Counted from the stretch's first letter, positions 47,083 to 59,249 are shown. The stretch: 64,000 nucleotides of DNA from Lysobacter arvi (GCA_031216755.1 JARUHG010000005.1:248001-312000); one strand, 5' to 3'. Program-made: numbers and translations. Notes: generated by a model from the letters alone, not told the origin.

Positions 47083-47158
47083 AGAGGCGCGACACGCAGC
47101 CGCGACCGCGGGACGCCACAGCGACGTCAAGGCGCACCGGCACCGCATCGGGCAGACT

Positions 47159-48490
47159 ATGCGCATGGATGCCACGACTTCGATGACACCCGCCCAGCGC
47201 CTGCGCAGCATCTTCAGCGGTTCGGTGGGCAACCTGGTCGAGTGGTACGACTGGTACGCCTATTCCGCCTTCGCGATCTACTTCGCGCCGCATTTCTTCC
47301 CCAAGGGCGACACCACCGCGCAATTGCTCGACACCGCGGCCGTGTTCGCGGTGGGATTCCTGATGCGGCCGGTCGGCGGCTGGCTCATGGGCCTGTATGC
47401 GGACCGCCACGGTCGCAAGGCGGCCCTCATGCTCTCGGTGCTGCTGATGTGCGCCGGCTCGCTGCTGATCGCGATCGCGCCGGGCTACGAGCGCATCGGC
47501 GTCGCGGCGCCTGCACTCCTGGTATTCGCGCGATTGCTGCAGGGCCTGAGCGTCGGCGGCGAGTACGGCACGTCCGCCACGTACCTGAGCGAGATGGCGC
47601 AGTCGAAGCACCGCGGCTTCTGGTCGAGCTTCCAGTACGTGACGCTGGTGATGGGCCAGTTGCTCGCGCTGGCACTGCTGGTGCTGCTGCAGCGCGCGTT
47701 GCTCACCGAGGAACAACTGCACGCGTGGGGCTGGCGCATCCCGTTCGTCGTGGGCGCGCTGTGCGCCGTGACGGCGCTGTGGCTGCGGCGCGGCATGCAG
47801 GAAACCGAATCCTTCGCCGTCGCACGCACGCGCAACGAGAAACAGCGCGGCAGCCTGCGCGTGCTGATGCAACATCCGCGCGAGGTGCTCACCGTCGTCG
47901 GGCTCACGATGGGCGGCACGCTCTCGTTCTACACGTTCACGACCTATCCGCAGAAGTTCCTCGTAAACACCGGCGGCTTCAGCAAGGCCGACGCCACGCT
48001 CATCTCGGCCGCTTCGCTGTTCGTGTTCATGCTGCTGCAGCCGCTGGTCGGTGCGCTTTCGGACCGCACCGGACGACGGCCGATCCTCATCGCGTTCGGC
48101 GTGCTCGGCACGTTGTTCACCTACACCATCCTGAGCGGCATCGCGGCCTCGCGCACGGTGGTCGACGCCTTCGTCTGGGTGATGTCGGGCCTGCTGATCG
48201 TCTCCGGCTACACCTCGATCAATGCCGTGGTGAAGGCCGAGTTGTTCCCGGCGCACATTCGCGCACTCGGTGTCGGATTGCCGTATGCGCTGACGGTTTC
48301 GCTGTTCGGCGGCACGGCCGAGTACATCGCGCTGTGGTTCAAGCAGATCGGCCACGAATCGTGGTTTTACGTGTACGTCACCGCGTGCGTGGCCGCATCG
48401 CTGTGCGTCTACGCGCTGATGCGCGACACGAAGGCGCACTCGCGCATCGATCGCGACCACGATATTCCCGACACCGGAGAACACGCATGA
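47159..48490 (+). CDS. kgtP: Major facilitator superfamily alpha-ketoglutarate permease-like (MHS family)
   Basis: The 443-residue, twelve-helix H+ symporter closely follows E. coli KgtP block by block: GNLVEWYDWYAYSAFAIYF, AVFAVGFLMRPVGGWLMG, the RLLQGLSVGGEYGTSATYL metabolite:H+ symporter motif, FQYVTLVMGQLLAL, and FVFMLLQPLVGALSDRTGRR. It should import alpha-ketoglutarate or a related dicarboxylate. The start is ATG 47159, with ATG 47165 two codons later as an alternative. The stop overlaps the ATG of the NADH dehydrogenase gene by four bases. Confidence 0.86.
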   Translation: MRMDATTSMTPAQRLRSIFSGSVGNLVEWYDWYAYSAFAIYFAPHFFPKGDTTAQLLDTAAVFAVGFLMRPVGGWLMGLYADRHGRKAALMLSVLLMCAGSLLIAIAPGYERIGVAAPALLVFARLLQGLSVGGEYGTSATYLSEMAQSKHRGFWSSFQYVTLVMGQLLALALLVLLQRALLTEEQLHAWGWRIPFVVGALCAVTALWLRRGMQETESFAVARTRNEKQRGSLRVLMQHPREVLTVVGLTMGGTLSFYTFTTYPQKFLVNTGGFSKADATLISAASLFVFMLLQPLVGALSDRTGRRPILIAFGVLGTLFTYTILSGIAASRTVVDAFVWVMSGLLIVSGYTSINAVVKAELFPAHIRALGVGLPYALTVSLFGGTAEYIALWFKQIGHESWFYVYVTACVAASLCVYALMRDTKAHSRIDRDHDIPDTGEHA

Positions 48491-49761
48491 ACTCGTCCGA
48501 TGCACGCCCGCACGTGATCGTCGTCGGCGGCGGGTTCGGCGGCCTGTGGGCGACACGCGCGCTGGCGGGCAGTGCGGTGCGCATCACGCTGATCGACCGG
48601 CGCAATCATCACCTGTTCCAGCCGCTGCTTTACCAGGTGGCGACCGCGGGCCTGTCGTCGCCCGACATCGCCGCGCCGCTGCGCCACATCCTGCGCAACC
48701 AGCGCAATGTCGAAGTCCGCCTCGGCGAAGTGGTCGGCATCGACACGCAGGCGCGCACCGTGTCGCTGGCCGACGGCGATGCGCTGCATTACGACTACCT
48801 GCTGCTCGCCAGCGGCGCGACGCACGCCTACTTCGGGCATGACGAATGGAGCGCCGACGCGCCCGGCCTGAAGACGCTGGACGATGCGCTGGCGATCCGC
48901 CGGCGCCTGCTGCTCGCATTCGAACGCGCGGAAGCCTGCGACGATCCCGCGCAGCGCGATGCGTGGCTGAACTTCGCCGTCGTCGGCGGCGGGCCGACGG
49001 GCGTCGAGCTGGCCGGCACGCTGGCGGAGATCGCGCGGCACACGCTCACGCGCGAGTTCCGCAACATCGATCCGTCGCATGCACGCGTGCGGCTGATCGA
49101 AGCGGGCCCGCGCGTGCTGGCGTCGTTTCCCGAATCGCTGTCGGAGAAGGCCCGCCGGCAGTTGCAGAAGCTCGGCGTGGAGGTCGTCACGGGCACGCCG
49201 GTGAGCGCCATCGATGCGAAGGGCTACACCCTCGGCGACACGTTCGTGCCATCGCGCACGGTGTTGTGGGCGGCCGGCGTCGCGGCCTCGCCGCTGGGCG
49301 CGTTGCTGGGCGTGCCGCGCGATCGCGCCGGCCGCGTGCCGGTGGACGCCGACCTCAGCGTGCCGGGTCATCCGGAGATCTTCGTCGCCGGCGACCTCGC
49401 CAGCGTGCAGCAGGACGGCAAGCCCGTGCCCGGTGTCGCGCCCGCTGCGAAACAGATGGGCGCGCACGTCGCGGCGGCGATCAAGGCGCGGCTTGCGGGC
49501 AAGCCGACGCCGGCATTCCGCTATCGCGACTTCGGCAACCTCGCGACGATCGGCCGCATGGCGGCGGTCGTCGACCTGCACGGTTTCAAGCTCTCCGGCC
49601 TGCTCGCGTGGTGGTTCTGGCTCGCCGCGCACGTGTTCTTCCTGATCGGCTTCCGCAACCGGCTCATCGTGCTGCTCAACTGGGCGTGGTCGTACTGGAG
49701 CTACCAGCGGCACGCGCGGATCATCCTCGGTCGCGATCCGCCGGGCGCGGGATCGTCATGA
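48487..49761 (+). CDS. ndh: Type II NADH:quinone oxidoreductase (NDH-2)
   Basis: The 424-residue FAD enzyme oxidises NADH and reduces quinone without pumping protons. FAD-binding GxGxxG is in VIVVGGGFGGLWATRAL; the NAD-binding one is AVVGGGPTGVELAGTLAEIA. FVAGDLASVQQDG is the FAD-side C-terminal motif, AAKQMGAHVAAAIKARL the quinone-side helix. The C-terminal hydrophobic segments (LAWWFWLAAHVFFLIGF) anchor it to the membrane. It overlaps the kgtP stop (ATGA), which suggests co-expression of organic acid uptake and respiration. Its end overlaps the convergent DUF1203 gene by 6 bases. Confidence 0.92.
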   Translation: MNSSDARPHVIVVGGGFGGLWATRALAGSAVRITLIDRRNHHLFQPLLYQVATAGLSSPDIAAPLRHILRNQRNVEVRLGEVVGIDTQARTVSLADGDALHYDYLLLASGATHAYFGHDEWSADAPGLKTLDDALAIRRRLLLAFERAEACDDPAQRDAWLNFAVVGGGPTGVELAGTLAEIARHTLTREFRNIDPSHARVRLIEAGPRVLASFPESLSEKARRQLQKLGVEVVTGTPVSAIDAKGYTLGDTFVPSRTVLWAAGVAASPLGALLGVPRDRAGRVPVDADLSVPGHPEIFVAGDLASVQQDGKPVPGVAPAAKQMGAHVAAAIKARLAGKPTPAFRYRDFGNLATIGRMAAVVDLHGFKLSGLLAWWFWLAAHVFFLIGFRNRLIVLLNWAWSYWSYQRHARIILGRDPPGAGSS

Positions 49762-50220
49762 CGCGCGCGTGATGCGGCACGCATAGCAGCCGTATCGCGC
49801 GAAATGGACGTGCAGCGTGTCGACGTCCGGGCGCGCGAAGAACTTCGCCACGAGCGTCTCCACGGCGTGGCCTTCGACGACATCCGCAATGCGCATCATC
49901 CCCTCGCCGTAGGCGCGCACGGACAAGAGGCGGCGGCGCAGCTGGTCGGGAACTTCGGCGATCGCGGGCCTCGCCTCCGCCGCATCCTGACGCACGAAGA
50001 TCGGCCCCGATGCGCGGTACGGCGTCGCCACGGCGTGGTGCTCGTAGGCAAGCAGGAGCAGGCGCTCGCCGGGCTCGGCATCGCGCAGGCTGACGCGGCA
50101 CGGAAACGAATTGGCCTCGTCGGCGGTGACGCGGCGGATGTCGCGCGCGGCGAGCGCGTCGTCGGACAGATCGAACAAGGGCTGGAACTGCGCGGCGGAC
50201 AGCGCGTGGATGCGGAACAT
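49756..50220 (-). CDS. DUF1203 protein
   Basis: This 154-residue soluble protein has the DUF1203 pattern: an N-terminal FRIHALSAAQFQPLFDLSDD, Cys/Arg-containing PCRVSLRDAEPGERLLLLAY and EHHAVATPYRASGPIFVR. SVRAYGEGMMRIADVVEG and HFARYGCYACRITRAS complete it. No catalytic role is known for the family. The ATG at 50220 is chosen because upstream sequence lacks family similarity. It converges with the NDH-2 gene (6-base overlap). Confidence 0.88.
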   Translation of the reverse strand: MFRIHALSAAQFQPLFDLSDDALAARDIRRVTADEANSFPCRVSLRDAEPGERLLLLAYEHHAVATPYRASGPIFVRQDAAEARPAIAEVPDQLRRRLLSVRAYGEGMMRIADVVEGHAVETLVAKFFARPDVDTLHVHFARYGCYACRITRAS

Positions 50221-50312
50221 GATGGGGACTCCGGGTGGACGCCGCCATGCTCCACCGGGGCGAGTTCGTGCGATATCCGATCCTTGCGGCGAAGGGCGTC
50301 GGCCCGAAACGA

Positions 50313-50338
50313 AAACGGCCCGGTTGCCCGGGCCGTTT
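50313..50338 (-). terminator. Terminator of rpoH
   Basis: AAACGGCCCGG (50313-50323) and CCGGGCCGTTT (50328-50338) form an 11-base stem with a 4-base loop. On the minus strand it ends in TTTTCGTTTC. It lies 22 bases past the rpoH stop. Confidence 0.85.
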
Positions 50339-50359
50339 CGATCCATCACGTAACGATGC

Positions 50360-51235
<876 letters not shown>

Positions 51236-51500
51236 GGGGGCATCTTAGCAGTCGATTTGGGGGTCTGCTAAAGGTCGAAAGGGCCTCAGTGTTTCATGGG
51301 TGGGATAAACCGGCGGGAGGCTCGCCAGCCGCGCCCAGGCCGCACAGGGCCTGCAACTCAAGCATTCCAACCGTGAGCGGCACGTCGGGAGCGGATGACG
51401 GCGAGCGTTGCCGGACCGGTTCATAGACCGGATCGGACCGCAGAAGTTCAATGGCGCCGTGCCGGGGATGGACGCGCCGATGAGGCCGCCCGGCGTCGGT

Positions 51501-52220
51501 TCAGGTCGACAACTCGTTCCGGCCCGGTAGCGACCAGTCGATCGGCGTCTTGCCGTGTCGCACGAGGTATTCGTTGGCGGCCGAGAAGTGGCCGGAACCG
51601 ATGAAGCCCCGATACGCCGACAACGGGGACGGGTGCGGCGCCTTCAACACCTTGTGGCGGCGCGGGTCGATCACCTTGCCCTTGGCCTGCGCGTAGCTGC
51701 CCCAGAGCATGAAGACCAGGCCCTCGCGCTCGCGGTTGAGCACGTCCACGACGTGGTCGGTGAAGCCTTCCCAGCCTTTGCCCTGATGCGCGCCGGCACG
51801 GCCTTCCTCCACGGTGAGGACGGCGTTGAGCATGAGCACGCCCTGCCTGGCCCACGGAAGCAGGCAGCCGTGGTCCGGACGGGCGACGCCCAGGTCGCGC
51901 TCGATCTCCTTGAAGATGTTGTCCAGCGACGGCGGGACCGGGACGCCCGGCTGCACCGAGAAGCACAGCCCGTGCGCCTGGCCGTGCCCGTGGTACGGAT
52001 CCTGGCCGAGGATGACGACCTTGACCTGGTCGAACGGCGTGGCGTCGAAGGCGGCGAAGATGTCCGGCCCGGGCGGGAAGATCCGCGCGCCCGCGGCCTT
52101 GCGGTCGCGCAGGAAGCCGGCGAGCTGCTGCATGTCGGGACGCTGCAGGTAATCGCCGACCTTTTCCTTCCACGAGGGATCCAGCCGGATGCGATCGCCG
52201 GGGTCGGCCGACTCGTTCAT
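51501..52220 (-). CDS. ung: Uracil-DNA glycosylase
   Basis: Ung removes uracil from DNA in base excision repair. The 239-residue family-1 enzyme has the water-activating motif [17 protein letters not shown] and the minor-groove loop [11 protein letters not shown], with LLNxVLTV represented as [16 protein letters not shown]. Start ATG 52220 overlaps the stop of the receiver gene by four bases (ATGA). It is the last member of a tight ftsE-ftsX-receiver-ung chain, each junction overlapping by four bases. Confidence 0.97.
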   Translation of the reverse strand: MNESADPGDRIRLDPSWKEKVGDYLQRPDMQQLAGFLRDRKAAGARIFPPGPDIFAAFDATPFDQVKVVILGQDPYHGHGQAHGLCFSVQPGVPVPPSLDNIFKEIERDLGVARPDHGCLLPWARQGVLMLNAVLTVEEGRAGAHQGKGWEGFTDHVVDVLNREREGLVFMLWGSYAQAKGKVIDPRRHKVLKAPHPSPLSAYRGFIGSGHFSAANEYLVRHGKTPIDWSLPGRNELST

Positions 52221-53056
52221 GCGTCCAGCGCCGTGGGCTCCGGCAGCCGCGCCAGGCGCAACTGGAACAGGGTCTTGGTGACCAGCAGGCGTTCTTCGAT
52301 CGGCTTGAGCACCAGATCGTTCGCGCCGGCGCGGATGAGCGCACTCTGGTTGTCCGCGTTGCCGTCGCCGGTCATCACCAGCACCGGCAGGCGACGTTTG
52401 CCGTAACCGAAATCCTCGCGCAGCCGCGCGAGCAGGTCGTTGCCGCTCAGTGCACCCTTCAGGTACACGTCGGTGAGCACGAGGTCGCAGCCGACGTCGT
52501 CCTGCCCGCGGTGCGTTTCCAGGTATTCCAGCGCTTCTTCGACGCCGACGAAGTGCAGCACGGTGAGGCCGTGGCGCTCGAGCATGCGCTTGGTCGCCAG
52601 CGCGACGACCTTGCTGTCCTCGACGTACAGCACGCGCGCGCCGGGGATCGGCTGCGGCTGCACGTAGCCGCGGATGAACGCCGCCAGGGCGGTATGGCCG
52701 AGCGCCTTGTCGAAGTAGTCGGTGACATCCTCGGTGAAGCGGCGCGATTCCAAGTGCGATTGCGCGTCGCCGGAGACGACGATGATCGGCACGTACGCCT
52801 GTCCGGCCGATTCGCGCACGGCACGCGCCAGCGCGATGCCGTCGCCGTCGGGCAACACGAGCGAGGTCGTCACCAGGTCCACCGCGCCGTCCGCCAGCGC
52901 CGCGCGGGCTTCGGCGATGCCGGCGCACGGCACGACGACCGCGTCGCTCAGCTCGCGCGCGAGCACGTCGCCGATCAGCTTGCGTACCAGCTTGGAGCCG
53001 TCGACCACCATGATCCGGGGCGCGGCGCTGGCGAGATGGTGGAGGCCCTGGCTCAT
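52217..53056 (-). CDS. Response regulator with two receiver domains, the first degenerate
   Basis: The 279-residue protein consists of two receiver (REC) domains and no output domain. REC1 (residues about 14-130) keeps the fold but the phosphoacceptor aspartate is replaced by serine ([14 protein letters not shown], where DxxxxD is expected) and the acidic pair is weakened (VVDGSK). REC2 (about residues 148-268) is complete: YVEDSKVVA, phosphoacceptor in [21 protein letters not shown] and lysine in LVLKPIEE. It may act as a phosphorylation-controlled adaptor. It overlaps both ftsX and ung by four bases. Confidence 0.88.
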   Translation of the reverse strand: MSQGLHHLASAAPRIMVVDGSKLVRKLIGDVLARELSDAVVVPCAGIAEARAALADGAVDLVTTSLVLPDGDGIALARAVRESAGQAYVPIIVVSGDAQSHLESRRFTEDVTDYFDKALGHTALAAFIRGYVQPQPIPGARVLYVEDSKVVALATKRMLERHGLTVLHFVGVEEALEYLETHRGQDDVGCDLVLTDVYLKGALSGNDLLARLREDFGYGKRRLPVLVMTGDGNADNQSALIRAGANDLVLKPIEERLLVTKTLFQLRLARLPEPTALDA

Positions 53057-54005
53057 GTGGTCGGTCGCGTCTGGCGCAGGTAATGGCCGGTCACCAGGCC
53101 GGCGCCGATCCAGCCGAGCAGGCCGGCACCGATCACGATCGCGACGGCGTTCGGCAGATCGAAGCCGTGCAGCGCGAACCGGCTGCCGTAGCTCTGCGCC
53201 AGTGCGGCGAGCGGCTCGCGCAACGCGTGGTCGGCCGCGGTGAGCAGGCCCAGTGCGAGCAGGCCCGCGACCAGTCCGTAGGTCAGGCCCAGGTACAGGA
53301 ACGGCCGGCGAATGAAGCCGTCGGTCGCGCCGAGTTGCTGCAACACCGCGATTTCCTCGCGACGCGACTGGATGTCCAGCCGCACGGTGTTGCCTACCAC
53401 GAGCAACGCGCCCAGCCCGAGCAGCACCGCGAGCACCCACGCCAGCCGCACGCCGAAGCGCAGCCACTGGTCCAGGCGTTGGCGCCACGCGGCGTCGTGC
53501 TGGACGACGTCGACATCCGGCAACGTGCGCAGCGAATCGGCGAGCGTGGTCTCATCGCCCTTCGGCGTCACGATCAGCACGCTCGGCAGCGGATTGCCGT
53601 CCACCGCGCTGATCGCCTCGGCCAGGCCGCTGCTGCGGCGCAGTTCTTCCATGCCCTGCTCGGGCGTGCGCAGCTCCACCGTGGCGATATCGCCGCGCCC
53701 GCCGAGCTCCCCGGCCAGCGCGCGGGCGCGATCGAGCGTCACCTGCGGCTTGAGGAACAGGCTGATCTGGCGCGACTGCTCCACCGTGCCGGTGAAACGT
53801 TCGACGTTGCCCAGCGCCGCCCAGAGGCCGAGCGGCAACGTGATCGCCACCGCCATCACGCCGATGGTCAGCGCCGTGGCCCACGGCTTGCGCAGCATCC
53901 GGCCGACGCTGGCGACGAGGCTGTAGACGTGGTGGTCGAACCACGTCCCCAATCGCGATTGCGCGTGCGGGGCCGGACGGTTCGACGCGTTGGTGGCGGG
54001 CGCAC

Positions 54006-54009
<4 letters not shown>
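53053..54009 (-). CDS. ftsX: Cell division ABC transporter permease FtsX
   Basis: FtsX couples FtsE ATPase activity to activation of peptidoglycan hydrolases at the septum. The 318-residue protein has a cytoplasmic N-terminus, a first membrane helix ([20 protein letters not shown]), a periplasmic domain (about residues 65-160) and three C-terminal helices including [20 protein letters not shown], followed by [20 protein letters not shown], the FtsX-family signature. It overlaps ftsE and the receiver gene by four bases each. All four helices and the family signature are present. Confidence 0.95.
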
Positions 54010-54692
<683 letters not shown>

Positions 54693-54829
54693 CGCTCACC
54701 GGGAACACACTCGTGCCGCCCAGTATCGGCGGCACGGGCGGCGCTGGCTAGGGCGAATCGTTGGCAGGCGCGCAAACCGCGACGCGGTTCGCGAGGCCGG
54801 CGCCGGATGCACGCGGCGCCAGCGGGCAC

Positions 54830-56545
54830 TCAGTGCTGGCTGCGCGGCGAACGCGAGATCAGCGACTTCAGGCCACGGCCGATGCGATGCAGCAGGCCGA
54901 GCTTGTCGCCGTCCTTCGCGCCGGCCTTGGCGGCGGCCTTCTGCGCATGGACCTGGGTCGGCGACTTCGGCGATTGCGTCGGCGCGGTGGACTGCGTGGC
55001 GGCTTCGGCCCCCTCGATGCGACGGCCGCCGCGGCGACGACGGCGCTTGCGCGGCGCGCGTTCCGTGTCCGGCGTGGCAATGGTGGACGGATCCGCGGCG
55101 ATGCTCTCCTTGGCCGCCGCCTCGACCGGCTGCGGACGCGGCTTGCGCTCGCCGCGCGGGGCGCCGTCACGGCCCCCCTCGCGACGACCGCCTTCGCGAC
55201 GGCCATCGCCACGACCGCCACCGGGCTTGCCGCCGCGGCTGCGACCGCCACCGCGACGCTCCTCGTCGGCGGCGCGCTGCTCGCGCGCTTCCTTGAAGAT
55301 CGAACCGATGCTTTCGTTCTCGCCCTCGCCTTCGGCGCCTTCGGGCACCTCGCGCGGCGGACGCGGAATGGCGACCAGCAGGTCGGCCTCGACCGCGGCC
55401 ACGGGCAGTTTCTGCTCGATGTACGCCTCGATGTCCGGCAGCGACATCGCATAGCGCTCGCAGGCGAAGCTGATCGCGTCGCCCTCCGCGCCCAGGCGCG
55501 CCGTGCGGCCGATGCGGTGGACGTAGTCTTCCGCGTCGAACGGCAGGTCGTAGTTGTAGACGTGCGAAACGCCGTCGATGTGCAGGCCGCGCGCAGCCAC
55601 GTCGGTGGCGACGAGGATTTCCAGCTGGCCCTTCTGGAAGCGGTTGAGCAGCGTCTCGCGCTTCTTCTGCGGCACGTCGCCGGACAGCACGCCGACGCGG
55701 TAGCCGCCCTTCTCCAGCGCGCGCGCGACGCGTTCGACGAACGCCTTGGTGTTCACGAACACCATCGTGCGCGCGCCCTCGCTGCGCGAGAGCAGGCCGA
55801 GCAGCAGCGGGATCTTCTCGTCGTCGGCCGGGAAGAACACCTTCTGGCGCACGCGCGCCGCGGTGACGGTCTCGGCCTCCACGACGAGCTTCTCCGGCTC
55901 GTTCATGTGCTCGTACGCCAGCTCGAGCACGCGGTGGCTGAGCGTGGCGCTGAACAGCAGCGTCTGGCGCTCGGTGCGGATCGGCATGCGGCGCAGCAGG
56001 AACCGGATGTCCTTGATGAAGCCCAGGTCGAACATGCGGTCGGCTTCGTCTAGCACGCACATCTCGCACGCGTGCAGCGACACGACCTTGTGCTGCTTGA
56101 CGTAATCGATCAGGCGGCCGGGCGTGGCGATGATGATGTCGGCGCCCTTCTGCAGCAGTTCGCGCTGCTTGTCGTAATCGACGCCGCCGTACACGAGGGC
56201 GAACTTCAGGCCGAGGTCGGAGCCGAACTTCACCGCGTCCTTGTGGATCTGGATGGCCAGTTCGCGCGTCGGCGCCAGGATCAGCGCGCGCGGATCCTCC
56301 GGCTTGCGCTCGGCCAGCGCCGGGCGGGTCAGCAGGCGGTTCATCACCGCGACGAGGAAGGCCAGCGTCTTGCCGGTGCCGGTCTGCGCCTGGCCGGCGA
56401 CGTCGCGGCCCTGCAGGGCGATGGGAAGCGTCAGCGCCTGGATCGGCGTGCAGCGGGTGAAGCCGGCGGCTTCCAGCCCGGCCAGCAGGCTCGGATGCAG
56501 GTCGAAAGAGGAAAAGGAAACGTCGGTAAGAGGCTTGTCGCTCAT
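54830..56545 (-). CDS. rhlB: ATP-dependent DEAD-box RNA helicase RhlB
   Basis: RhlB unwinds RNA and in E. coli joins the RNA degradosome. The 571-residue protein has the standard helicase core (residues 1-400): [44 protein letters not shown] and [10 protein letters not shown]. It ends with a long basic Gly/Arg-rich tail (about residues 425-515, RGG-type) and a Lys-rich end. The tail is longer than in E. coli and probably binds RNA. It is divergent from trxA across 306 bases, exactly the conserved rhlB / trxA-rho arrangement. Confidence 0.95.
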   Translation of the reverse strand: MSDKPLTDVSFSSFDLHPSLLAGLEAAGFTRCTPIQALTLPIALQGRDVAGQAQTGTGKTLAFLVAVMNRLLTRPALAERKPEDPRALILAPTRELAIQIHKDAVKFGSDLGLKFALVYGGVDYDKQRELLQKGADIIIATPGRLIDYVKQHKVVSLHACEMCVLDEADRMFDLGFIKDIRFLLRRMPIRTERQTLLFSATLSHRVLELAYEHMNEPEKLVVEAETVTAARVRQKVFFPADDEKIPLLLGLLSRSEGARTMVFVNTKAFVERVARALEKGGYRVGVLSGDVPQKKRETLLNRFQKGQLEILVATDVAARGLHIDGVSHVYNYDLPFDAEDYVHRIGRTARLGAEGDAISFACERYAMSLPDIEAYIEQKLPVAAVEADLLVAIPRPPREVPEGAEGEGENESIGSIFKEAREQRAADEERRGGGRSRGGKPGGGRGDGRREGGRREGGRDGAPRGERKPRPQPVEAAAKESIAADPSTIATPDTERAPRKRRRRRGGRRIEGAEAATQSTAPTQSPKSPTQVHAQKAAAKAGAKDGDKLGLLHRIGRGLKSLISRSPRSQH

Positions 56546-56851
56546 CAGCTTGGGAGTCCGCGCGCGCCGTGCAGTTGCAGCATGCAATGTTGCGTTGGCG
56601 CGCTTGCGTGGGTGGCGTCCGCATCGCAGACTGCCGGGGCCGGGCCCGCTGGGGCGCCGGCTCGGAAAGGGGTCGGGAACCGGCCGGATCGGACCGCTGG
56701 TCCGGGCTTGAAGTCCCCTCGAAACGCCCCAGTTTACCGTAACGACCGATCCGGCACGCCCGATGGGCAAGCCGGGCCGATCACCCGTCCGTGGGGCGGC
56801 CGCGGATCTCCCGCCGGCCCGTCCGCCAGGTCCCATCCGCAGGAGAGTCCC
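56546..56851. other. Divergent spacer rhlB/trxA
   Basis: These 306 bases hold the promoters of rhlB (minus) and trxA (plus). The trxA start has a strong AGGAGA ribosome-binding site. A 5-base inverted repeat TTGCA/TGCAA (56575-56587) lies near the rhlB start. I see no other gene or repeat. Confidence 0.6.
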
Positions 56852-57178
56852 GTGAGCGAGAAAATTTTGCACGTTGGCGATGCCGATTTCGATGCCGCCG
56901 TGCTGCAGTCGTCCGAGCCGGTGCTGGTCGATTTCTGGGCCGAATGGTGCGGTCCGTGCAAGATGATCGCCCCCGCGCTGGACGAACTGGCCGCCGCTTA
57001 CGACGGGAAGGTCAAGATCGCCAAGGTCAACGTCGACCACAACCGCGCCACGGCGATGAAGTATCACGTGCGTTCGATCCCGATGCTGCTGCTGTTCAAG
57101 AACGGCCAGGTCCAGGCGACGCAGATCGGCGCCGTCGGCAAGGCCCAGCTGAGCCAGATGATCGACAAGGCGATCTGA
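56852..57178 (+). CDS. trxA: Thioredoxin 1
   Basis: This is a disulfide reductase of the cytoplasm. The 108-residue protein has the active site [20 protein letters not shown] and the cis-proline region [14 protein letters not shown], both perfect for the family. Start is a GTG at 56852 preceded by AGGAGA at 5-6 bases. It lies upstream of rho on the same strand, as in E. coli, with a 318-base gap. Confidence 0.97.
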   Translation: MSEKILHVGDADFDAAVLQSSEPVLVDFWAEWCGPCKMIAPALDELAAAYDGKVKIAKVNVDHNRATAMKYHVRSIPMLLLFKNGQVQATQIGAVGKAQLSQMIDKAI

Positions 57179-57496
57179 CGCCTGCCTATCGCCCTCTCCC
57201 GGTTCGGGGGAGGGTGCCGGCGGCATGGGTCCGCCTGCCGCCTGCCGTTTCCCGATCGCCCGCCGATCGCCCGATGCCGCACGGTTTCCTGCCGTCCCCG
57301 GCCACGTGAACGAGCCCTGTCCCGGCGCTTGCCGCCGCGCGAAGGCAGTGCTAGTTTCATCCCACCCGGCGTATCTGACCTTCCGCGACCTCATCCGTCC
57401 GGACCCGTCTCGCGCCGCACCCCACTTTCGAAACCATCGTCCCTGACGTTCCGCTCGCCCTCTGCGAGCGCTCGCCGCTTAGCGAGGATTCCCTGC
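57179..57496 (+). other. trxA-rho spacer, C-rich leader of rho
   Basis: No gene is visible. The spacer starts with the hairpin of trxA (57192-57214). It then runs C-rich/G-poor from about 57355 to 57460, the composition of a Rho-utilisation site, and ends with the perfect palindrome GCGAGCGCTCGC (57464-57475) shortly before the rho TTG start. Confidence 0.5.
57192..57214 (+). terminator. Hairpin after trxA
   Basis: CCCTCTCCC (57192-57200) pairs with GGGGGAGGG (57206-57214), nine pairs including one G-U, with a 5-base loop. No T-run follows, so termination would be weak or the hairpin a 3' stabiliser. Confidence 0.5.
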
Positions 57497-59179
57497 TTGT
57501 CCGATAACACCCCTGACGCCGGCGAAGTCGCCGAGAAGCGCGTGCGCAAGGCACGCGTGAGCAAGGCCGCCGACAACGCGCCGGCCGCCGTCTCCGCCGG
57601 AACCGACGCCGCTCCCGCGCCCAGCCAGGCGCCCACGCCGCGCGCCGAAGCGCCCGTGCCGGCCGCCGAGCCCTCCGCCCCGTCCGAACCGCGTGCCGAA
57701 AACGCCCCGTCCAATCCGGGCGGCGAAGGCGGCCAGCACCGCGAAGGCCGCGACGACGGCGGCAACCGCGGCAACAACCGTCGCGACCGCTTCCGCAACC
57801 GTCGCGAGCGCCAGCGCGAGCGTTACCGCGAGCAGAACGGCGGCATGCAGGACGACGGCGGCAACGGCGAGCAGTTCGTGCCGCGCCCGCATCCGCAGGT
57901 GCCGGAAGGCTTCCCGCAGTACTCGCTGGGCGACCTCAAGCGCATGCCCACGCCGAAGCTGCTGGACATCGCCGACCAGCTGCAGATCCAGGAAGGCGTG
58001 GCCCGCGCCCGCAAGCAGGACGTCATCTTCGCCGTCCTGAAGGTGCTGACCCGCCACGGCGAAGGCGTGGCCGCCGACGGCGTGCTTGAAATCCTGCCGG
58101 ACGGCTTCGGCTTCCTCCGCGCCGCCGAGGCCAGCTACCTGGCCGGCCCGGACGACGTGTACATCTCGCCCAGCCAGATCCGCCGCTTCAATCTGCGCAC
58201 CGGCGACCACCTGTCCGGCCGCATCCGCTGGCCGAAGGACGGCGAACGCTACTTCGCGCTGGCCGTGGTCGACACGATCAACGGCGAGCCGCTGGAAGCG
58301 TCGAAGAACAAGGTCCTGTTCGAGAACCTGACGCCGCTGTTCCCGCGCAAGCGCTTCCGCCTGGAGCGCGGCGACGGCTCGACCGAGGACATCACCGGTC
58401 GCATCCTCGACCTGATGGCGCCGCAGGGCAAAGGCCAGCGCGCGCTGATCGTCTCGCCGCCCAAGGCGGGCAAGACGATGATGATGCAGCAGGTGGCCAC
58501 GGCCATCACCAGCAATCACCCGGACGTGCACCTGATCGTGCTGCTCGTCGACGAGCGCCCGGAAGAAGTGACCGAAATGCAGCGCACCGTACGCGGCGAA
58601 GTCGTTTCCTCCACGTTCGACGAACCCGCCGGCCGCCACGTGCAGGTCGCCGAAATGGTGATCGAGCGCGCCAAGCGCCTGGTCGAGCACAAGAAGGATG
58701 TCGTGATCCTGCTCGACTCCATCACCCGCCTCGCGCGTGCGTACAACAACGTCGTGCCGTCCTCGGGCAAGGTGCTCACCGGTGGCGTCGACGCGAACGC
58801 GCTGCATCGTCCGAAGCGCTTCTTCGGCGCCGCGCGCAACGTGGAAGAAGGCGGCTCGCTGACCATCATCGCCACGGCGCTGATCGACACCGGCAGCAAG
58901 ATGGACGAGGTGATCTACGAGGAGTTCAAGGGCACCGGCAACTCCGAAGTGCACCTGGACCGCCGCATCGCCGAAAAGCGCGTCTACCCGGCGATCAACA
59001 TCAACCGCTCCGGCACGCGTCGCGAAGACCTGCTGATCGAGCCGGAACTGCTGCAGAAGATCTGGATCCTGCGCAAGCTGCTGCACGGCATGGACGAGAT
59101 CGGCGCGATGGAGTTCCTGCTGGACAAGATGAAGACGACCAAGTCGAACGACGAGTTCTTCAGCTCGATGAAGCGCTGA
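57497..59179 (+). CDS. rho: Transcription termination factor Rho
   Basis: Rho is the hexameric RNA translocase that ends transcription. The 560-residue protein starts at a TTG (57497, [18 protein letters not shown] 11 bases upstream). It has an N-terminal extension of about 145 residues that is Ala/Pro-rich then Arg/Asn-rich ([20 protein letters not shown]). Rho_N follows ([20 protein letters not shown]), then the cold-shock-like RNA-binding domain ([20 protein letters not shown]) and the ATPase core with Walker [33 protein letters not shown] and the Q/R loops. N-terminal insertions are common in Rho of high-GC bacteria and may alter RNA binding. A terminator follows. Confidence 0.96.
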   Translation: MSDNTPDAGEVAEKRVRKARVSKAADNAPAAVSAGTDAAPAPSQAPTPRAEAPVPAAEPSAPSEPRAENAPSNPGGEGGQHREGRDDGGNRGNNRRDRFRNRRERQRERYREQNGGMQDDGGNGEQFVPRPHPQVPEGFPQYSLGDLKRMPTPKLLDIADQLQIQEGVARARKQDVIFAVLKVLTRHGEGVAADGVLEILPDGFGFLRAAEASYLAGPDDVYISPSQIRRFNLRTGDHLSGRIRWPKDGERYFALAVVDTINGEPLEASKNKVLFENLTPLFPRKRFRLERGDGSTEDITGRILDLMAPQGKGQRALIVSPPKAGKTMMMQQVATAITSNHPDVHLIVLLVDERPEEVTEMQRTVRGEVVSSTFDEPAGRHVQVAEMVIERAKRLVEHKKDVVILLDSITRLARAYNNVVPSSGKVLTGGVDANALHRPKRFFGAARNVEEGGSLTIIATALIDTGSKMDEVIYEEFKGTGNSEVHLDRRIAEKRVYPAININRSGTRREDLLIEPELLQKIWILRKLLHGMDEIGAMEFLLDKMKTTKSNDEFFSSMKR

Positions 59180-59204
59180 TTCCGGTCGAACATCGCATCA
59201 ACGA

Positions 59205-59229
59205 AAACGCCCCGCATCGCGGGGCGTTT
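59205..59229. terminator. Bidirectional terminator between rho and the TonB-like gene
   Basis: AAACGCCCCGC (59205-59215) and GCGGGGCGTTT (59219-59229) form an 11-base stem with ATC as loop. TCTTGTT follows on the plus strand and TTTTCGTT on the minus strand. It lies 26 bases past the rho stop and 21 bases past the TonB-like stop. Confidence 0.85.
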
Positions 59230-59249
59230 CTTGTTGCGCGATCCGGTCG

